Assembly: GCA_023146355.1 (NCBI GenBank)
Contig: JAGLCH010000382.1
Span: 1-8,908, forward strand
Reading direction: 5' to 3'
DNA from: Bacteriovoracaceae bacterium
GTDB lineage: Bacteria; Bdellovibrionota; Bacteriovoracia; Bacteriovoracales; Bacteriovoracaceae
Length of the DNA stretch: 8,908 bases
In this document: piece after piece, positions 6,055-8,908 of the stretch
How positions within the stretch are numbered: position 1 is the first letter of the stretch
How the letters are laid out: each line of letters starts with the position of its first letter
Made by a program: the position numbers and the translations under genes
Notes under the pieces: generated by a model
Seen by the model: the letters and a program-made list of their open reading frames with translations, nothing else
Told to the model about the DNA's origin: nothing
Database searches by the model: none

Positions 6055-6680
6055 TTAAAACTCCTAACTAAAATATCTGACAATGAACGTGTTGTTTGCT
6101 TTTTATATTTTTCCCCAAGCTCAATAATTTCGCTTGCTGAATACTTTATAACCACATCTTCCAGCTCCTCAAGATCAATTCTCAAGTCACTCTCTAAATT
6201 TTCTAGAAATTTATAGTTGATTTTTCTTTTATAGACGGTATCAAATAAAGCACGAATCGGTGCAGCAATAAGTACTCCATCAACTTCTTCTACCTCTAAT
6301 AAAAAAGGCTCTATAGGCGAGTGCGAGTAAGAGAAGTTACCAGCTTCTGTTTTAAATATCTTTTTTTTGCTTTGAAAGCATGCTGACGTGAACTCATAAA
6401 CAGCTTCAGGAATAAGGCCATGAAATGAAAGAGCGGACTCAAAAGAAATATAACTTGGACCATACAGTTTAGCTGCAAGAACCAGTTCCGAAAAAGGAAG
6501 ATGGGATTCAGAAAGTGAATATACCCCTCTTTTATATTTTATAATTTTCTGTTTCTTTAAGTAATAAGATAAAGAATTATGAATCTGAGATAGATTTTTG
6601 TCACAAAAAATAAGCTTCAAATCTTCATCTGTAAAAATAGATGATTTTATTGTCTTAACAATTTTTGAATAAAAGTCCAT
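6051..6680 (-). CDS. abiEi: AbiEi-type antitoxin / transcriptional repressor
   Basis: Antitoxin of the type IV system. AbiEi proteins repress their own operon through an N-terminal winged helix and counter the toxin without binding it. The 209 residues show a winged helix at about 16-55 (wing KIIKYKRGVYSLS) and then the AbiEi core SYISFESALSFHGLIPEAVY (76-95). LIAAPIRALFDTVYKRK and a helical C-terminal tail (EELEDVVIKYSASEIIELGEKYKK) follow. The start at 6680 has GGAG five to six bases upstream. The gene overlaps abiEii by four bases (ATGA). Upstream lie a TATAAT promoter and three copies of a 12-base repeat, two of them facing each other over the -35, which is the layout expected for autorepression. 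It has a truncated homologue at 4479-5030. Family and role are well supported; the operator is inferred from sequence symmetry. Confidence 0.92.
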   Translation of the reverse strand: MDFYSKIVKTIKSSIFTDEDLKLIFCDKNLSQIHNSLSYYLKKQKIIKYKRGVYSLSESHLPFSELVLAAKLYGPSYISFESALSFHGLIPEAVYEFTSACFQSKKKIFKTEAGNFSYSHSPIEPFLLEVEEVDGVLIAAPIRALFDTVYKRKINYKFLENLESDLRIDLEELEDVVIKYSASEIIELGEKYKKQTTRSLSDILVRSFK

Positions 6681-6688
6681 ATCTTCTC

Positions 6689-6769
6689 CAGAAACAATGA
6701 ACTAGCTAGTAGCTTAAAGCATTATACACCGCTTTCTCGACAGAAACAATGACAAAATCATAGTTTCTG
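6689..6769 (-). promoter_or_regulatory. abiE operator: three copies of CAGAAACAATGA
   Basis: CAGAAACAATGA occurs at 6689-6700 and again at 6741-6752. An inverse copy with one mismatch (TCATAGTTTCTG) lies at 6758-6769. The last two form an 11-of-12 inverted repeat around CAAAA. The two same-facing copies start 52 bases apart, about five helical turns, so bound proteins would sit on the same DNA face. The inverted pair overlaps the -35 box and the single copy lies beside the ribosome binding site. AbiEi of Streptococcus agalactiae is known to bind inverted repeats in its promoter; binding here is inference. Confidence 0.7.
6721..6749 (-). promoter_or_regulatory. abiE operon promoter
   Basis: On the minus strand a perfect TATAAT (6726-6721) stands 17 bases after TTGTTT (6749-6744). 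Transcription would begin near 6714, leaving a leader of about 33 bases before abiEi. The -35 lies wholly within the left arm of the 12-base inverted repeat, so a bound repressor would block it. Confidence 0.65.
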
Positions 6770-7239
6770 GCCAAATATCAACCGAGGTAACTATATTTTA
6801 CCGACAAGCGCTCAGCAGCTCAAGGAATTTACTCCTTTCCTGTAGTCATGCATTGATTACTGCCAGTAACCGATTTCTATATAACGCAGAAATATTATCA
6901 TTCCCTTCCAACTTGTGGTGACGGGATCTCACTTTGGCATTTCTACTATCGTAATGTGCTCATCTCATTATTTGTGGCGTTCGGCTCAGTACTTCTGGGC
7001 TTCGTTTTAACTGAGTGACCGTTTACATGTTCGCTGTTAGATTGAATCCATTCTCATCTTACCCCCGGCGCTCCTCGACTCTCTCTACTGAGCAGTAGTT
7101 GCTTTATTTCACCGTCCACAAGCTTTTATTTATCACAGATAAATACTAAAAGGACGATGCCAGTAACAATTCATTTTAAGATAAAGTCATCTATCGATAG
7201 CTTTGCGTACGTGTGCTTGAAAGCAAGATAGGAGTACAC
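6770..7239. other. Non-coding, G+C-richer stretch with several small dyads
   Basis: About 470 bases without an intact gene lie between the abiE operator and the tRNA-Cys flank. Composition from roughly 6900 to 7110 is visibly richer in G+C than the flanking genes, the reverse of the usual rule for spacers. Dyads seen: AAGGA/TCCTT around 6822-6837, CTCAGT/ACTGAG (6985-6990, 7010-7015), CTACTG-AG-CAGTAG (7085-7098), ATTTATC-ACA-GATAAAT (7128-7144) and CTATCGATAG (7191-7200). TGCCAGTAAC occurs at 6861-6870 and 7158-7167. On the minus strand one frame has three stops between about 7022 and 6798, with a 37-codon open stretch (6959-6849) reading SRNAKVRSRHHKLEGNDN. It could be a broken gene, a dead mobile element or a structured RNA; I cannot decide. 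Confidence 0.4.
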
Positions 7240-7267
7240 TTTGGGTAGCTTGTGTGCGGATTTGGGA

Positions 7268-7309
7268 TAAAAAAAAGCCGTAGAAGTTGTACAACATCTA
7301 CGGCTTTTT
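7268..7309 (-). terminator. Rho-independent terminator of tRNA-Cys
   Basis: Read on the minus strand, AAAAAGCCGTAGA pairs with TCTACGGCTTTTT. The inner segment GTTG-TA-CAAC also pairs, and an eight-base T run follows. The hairpin starts directly behind the CCA end of tRNA-Cys. It is strong and correctly placed. Most of it is missing from the related copy at 5159-5192. Confidence 0.9.
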
Positions 7310-7310
7310 A

Positions 7311-7388
7311 TGGAGGTGACGGCCGGATTTGAACCGGCGGCTTTACAGTTTTGCAAACTGTCCCCTTGGACCACTCGAGCACGTCACC
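7311..7388 (-). tRNA. tRNA-Cys (GCA)
   Basis: The minus strand folds as a tRNA of 75 bases plus encoded CCA. The acceptor stem is GGTGACG/CGTCACC with discriminator T. The anticodon arm is ACAGT-TTGCAAA-ACTGT with anticodon GCA for cysteine codons UGC/UGU. The T arm is GCCGG-TTCAAAT-CCGGC, and the D loop contains GAGTGGTCC. It has its own promoter upstream and a strong terminator behind it. Its 3' half and flank are partly repeated at 5159-5231, which marks this gene as a likely integration target. Confidence 0.95.
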
Positions 7389-7401
7389 CCAATTGATTAC
7401 G

Positions 7402-7429
7402 ATAATAGCGAATGATTCTCGAAAGTCAA
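7402..7429 (-). promoter_or_regulatory. tRNA-Cys promoter
   Basis: TTGACT (7429-7424) and TATTAT (7407-7402) on the minus strand are 16 bases apart, each five of six consensus bases. The predicted start falls within about 10 bases of the mature tRNA 5' end at 7388. Confidence 0.7.
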
Positions 7430-7458
7430 TATTCAATGTATTGAAAAGACTAAGAAAT

Positions 7459-7764
7459 TTACGCTTCTCTAATTACGTACTTTTCTTTACCCGCATCAAC
7501 CATATCTTTCAGCTGCTTTCCAACTTTAAAAAAAGGAACTTTCTTTGGTGGTACTTTTACAATTTTTCCAGTCTTAGGGTTTCTCCCCTCGTAGGCCTTG
7601 TAATTTCTGTTAGCGAAAGATCCGAAACCTCTAATTTCGATACGTTCATCTTCGTAGAGTGAGCGAATCATACTGTCAAAAACAATATTTACTATTGATT
7701 CAGACTGTTTGTGAGTTAGTTTCGCTTGCTTCTCGATCTGTGCAATTAGATCCGCTTTAGTCAT
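7459..7764 (-). CDS. HU/IHF-family nucleoid DNA-bending protein
   Basis: A small basic dimeric protein that bends DNA and shapes the nucleoid. The 101 residues cover the whole family fold. The N-terminal helices are MTKADLIAQIEKQAKLTHKQSE, the strand is EIRGFGSF (43-50), and the DNA-binding arm is GRNPKTGK (60-67) with the intercalating Pro63. FFKVGKQLKDMVD forms the C-terminal helix. A tail of about 10 residues (GKEKYVIREA) goes beyond HU length. Arm and strand sequence do not cleanly separate HU from IHF, so I give no symbol. The start has AAGGAG seven bases upstream. It precedes tRNA-Cys on the same strand with a 70-base gap, but the tRNA has its own promoter and no terminator is obvious between them. 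Confidence 0.93.
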   Translation of the reverse strand: MTKADLIAQIEKQAKLTHKQSESIVNIVFDSMIRSLYEDERIEIRGFGSFANRNYKAYEGRNPKTGKIVKVPPKKVPFFKVGKQLKDMVDAGKEKYVIREA

Positions 7765-8078
7765 GGTCTGCTCCTTAAAGCTTGTTTTTTGTGATTTCCA
7801 CGTCTTGTCTAAGACTTATCGGCAGTTATCAGAAAGCTTTAACACTTTTTCAGTTATTTACACATTTTATAAAGTGCTAGCTTACAATGCCATCTAAATG
7901 ATTGTCACCCATAAGATACTGTAATTACACTAGGCAATATTTCTCCCCCAGTAACACTAGGCATTAGGAATAAAATTGGGGTACAATTTTATTCAGTAAC
8001 TTTCAGGCCACTAGAAAAGATAAAATGGCCTAAAGCAAGCTATAGCTGAAGAATCAATTACCTTATGATGGGACTTTA
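7765..8078. other. Divergent intergenic region between HU/IHF and lipoprotein genes
   Basis: This 314-base spacer should hold promoters in both directions; none stands out. Visible structure: GTCTT/AAGAC at 7802-7815 in the HU/IHF leader, and ACACTAGGCA twice (7927-7936, 7954-7963; starts 27 bases apart). AATAAAATT (7969-7977) and AATTTTATT (7985-7993) form a perfect nine-base inverted repeat. AGGCCA (8005-8010) and TGGCCT (8026-8031) form another. The last three lie within 155 bases of the lipoprotein start and may be regulatory. I see no open frame or RNA gene. Confidence 0.45.
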
Positions 8079-8908
8079 ATGAAGAAATCAGTTTTCCCTC
8101 CATTAACAAGCATACTCCTAATTATTTCGATGATTGGTCTTACTGGATGTCTCGATTCTGGACGCTCTGGCTACCCCTCTGTTGAAAAATTCAGTTCAAA
8201 CGATGGAGATAACTCAGACACCACGTCCCCTACCCTAGAGATTATGGTACGGCCTTCAGGTGTAATATCTGTGAGTAACTATTGTGTCTGTAAAGCGGGT
8301 CTTCCCCTGGTAATCAATAACTGTGCCTCAGAATGTGCTTCGCGTCCTTCTACAGATAGTACAATGCTCTACGTAAAGACCACTCTGGGCCCTGAAATTA
8401 CAACGAATACAACCCTTAAAAATCTGGACGGGTGGTGTAACACAGACTATGGCGAAAACAATGCGGCCCCCAACTGTTCACTGAGGGTTTACGACGAACT
8501 TTTTACATCACAGACTCTTAAAATTGAATCTATAAGTGGAGAAACAAACTCCTATGTCGTTAATCTCTCTACTGGAAATGTTCAATTGGGACGGCGCTAT
8601 AAATTTCAATTGATTGAAAATCAAAGTGGCGCCTTGTCTCAGATGAATGGATTTAAGATTGAGGAGATCGATACCTCAGACAACGGTATTCGACCCTTGC
8701 GTCTAGATCTAATAAACCTCTATTCATGTGTTGCCCGTGCTGGAGACGTACAAACGGGGGTTAATAATTTTGATAGTGCAGTAAAAATGAACTTCTTTTT
8801 CGCTGCATCTGACCGCCCAGAGCCAATGCCACCCAATGAAAGATTTACTCTTTGTCATGATCCCTATGCCGATGGCCAAGGTGAGCAAGATAAGATCGAA
8901 TACTCTCG
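8079..8908 (+). CDS. Cysteine-rich lipoprotein, 3' end cut by window edge
   Basis: A frame open from the ATG at 8079 to the window edge (276 codons visible, no stop). The N-terminus is a lipoprotein signal: KK, a hydrophobic stretch SILLIISMIGL, and lipobox LTGC24 followed by LDS. With Asp at +2 an inner-membrane retention signal is possible if the E. coli rule holds here. The mature part begins with a Ser/Asp-rich linker and then has many cysteines in close pairs (YCVCKAG, NCASEC, WCNTD, NCSL, YSCVAR, LCHDP), which suggests disulphide-bonded surface domains. I recognise no domain. GGGA lies about six bases before the start. Unrelated genes precede it on the other strand, and the spacer holds several inverted and direct repeats. 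Coding status is firm; function is unknown. Confidence 0.85.
   Translation, partial: MKKSVFPPLTSILLIISMIGLTGCLDSGRSGYPSVEKFSSNDGDNSDTTSPTLEIMVRPSGVISVSNYCVCKAGLPLVINNCASECASRPSTDSTMLYVKTTLGPEITTNTTLKNLDGWCNTDYGENNAAPNCSLRVYDELFTSQTLKIESISGETNSYVVNLSTGNVQLGRRYKFQLIENQSGALSQMNGFKIEEIDTSDNGIRPLRLDLINLYSCVARAGDVQTGVNNFDSAVKMNFFFAASDRPEPMPPNERFTLCHDPYADGQGEQDKIEYS

Noticed and set aside
7171..7374. Minus-strand open frame of 67 codons
   Set aside because: It runs through tRNA-Cys and its terminator; chance frame.
7351..7662. Plus-strand open frame of 103 codons
   Set aside because: It is antisense to the HU/IHF-like gene, starts in the tRNA, and resembles no protein.
1..8908. CRISPR array
   Set aside because: No regularly spaced repeats of suitable length; the 12-base copies near 6700-6769 are an operator-like cluster.

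Overview
The window is an AT-rich chromosomal segment of a Gram-negative bacterium. Signal peptides, a lipobox, an HU/IHF-like protein and a papain-like secreted protein of a type I associate with Bdellovibrio-like predators point towards the Bdellovibrionota (Bacteriovorax/Halobacteriovorax type). That assignment is inference: there is no rRNA, and I could not run a search.

Left part (1-3734). A bacteriohemerythrin gene runs off the left edge on the minus strand. Divergent from it are a large secreted protein with a C...H...D/H papain/NlpC-like signature (611-2326) and a small secreted protein whose C-terminal half looks like a BECR-fold ribonuclease toxin domain (2457-2987). A 23S rRNA pseudouridine synthase of the RluE type (3108-3734) follows and reads like a gammaproteobacterial gene.

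Middle part (3727-6769), all minus strand. An orphan periplasmic substrate-binding protein is followed by a truncated AbiEi-like antitoxin (4479-5030). Next comes an intact type IV toxin-antitoxin operon of AbiE type, with antitoxin abiEi (6051-6680) and toxin abiEii (5197-6054) overlapping at ATGA. The abiE promoter has a perfect TATAAT, and its -35 lies inside one arm of a 12-bp inverted repeat. A third copy of the same 12-mer lies just before the ribosome binding site. This fits antitoxin autoregulation.

Right part (6770-8908). About 540 bases without an intact gene lead to a strong terminator and tRNA-Cys(GCA) on the minus strand, with its own promoter. An HU/IHF-like gene and the start of a cysteine-rich lipoprotein (plus strand, cut by the window) follow.

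The most notable structure joins the middle and right parts. The sequence just downstream of tRNA-Cys, including its CCA end, recurs right behind the abiEii stop codon (5159-5192) with the terminator hairpin missing. An 11-mer identical to the tRNA anticodon region sits at the same offset beyond it. The abiE operon is thus bracketed by two tRNA-Cys-derived sites, and the truncated second abiEi starts just beyond the distal one in the same orientation. This suggests repeated insertion of AbiE-type defence modules at tRNA-Cys, with no integrase visible in the window.
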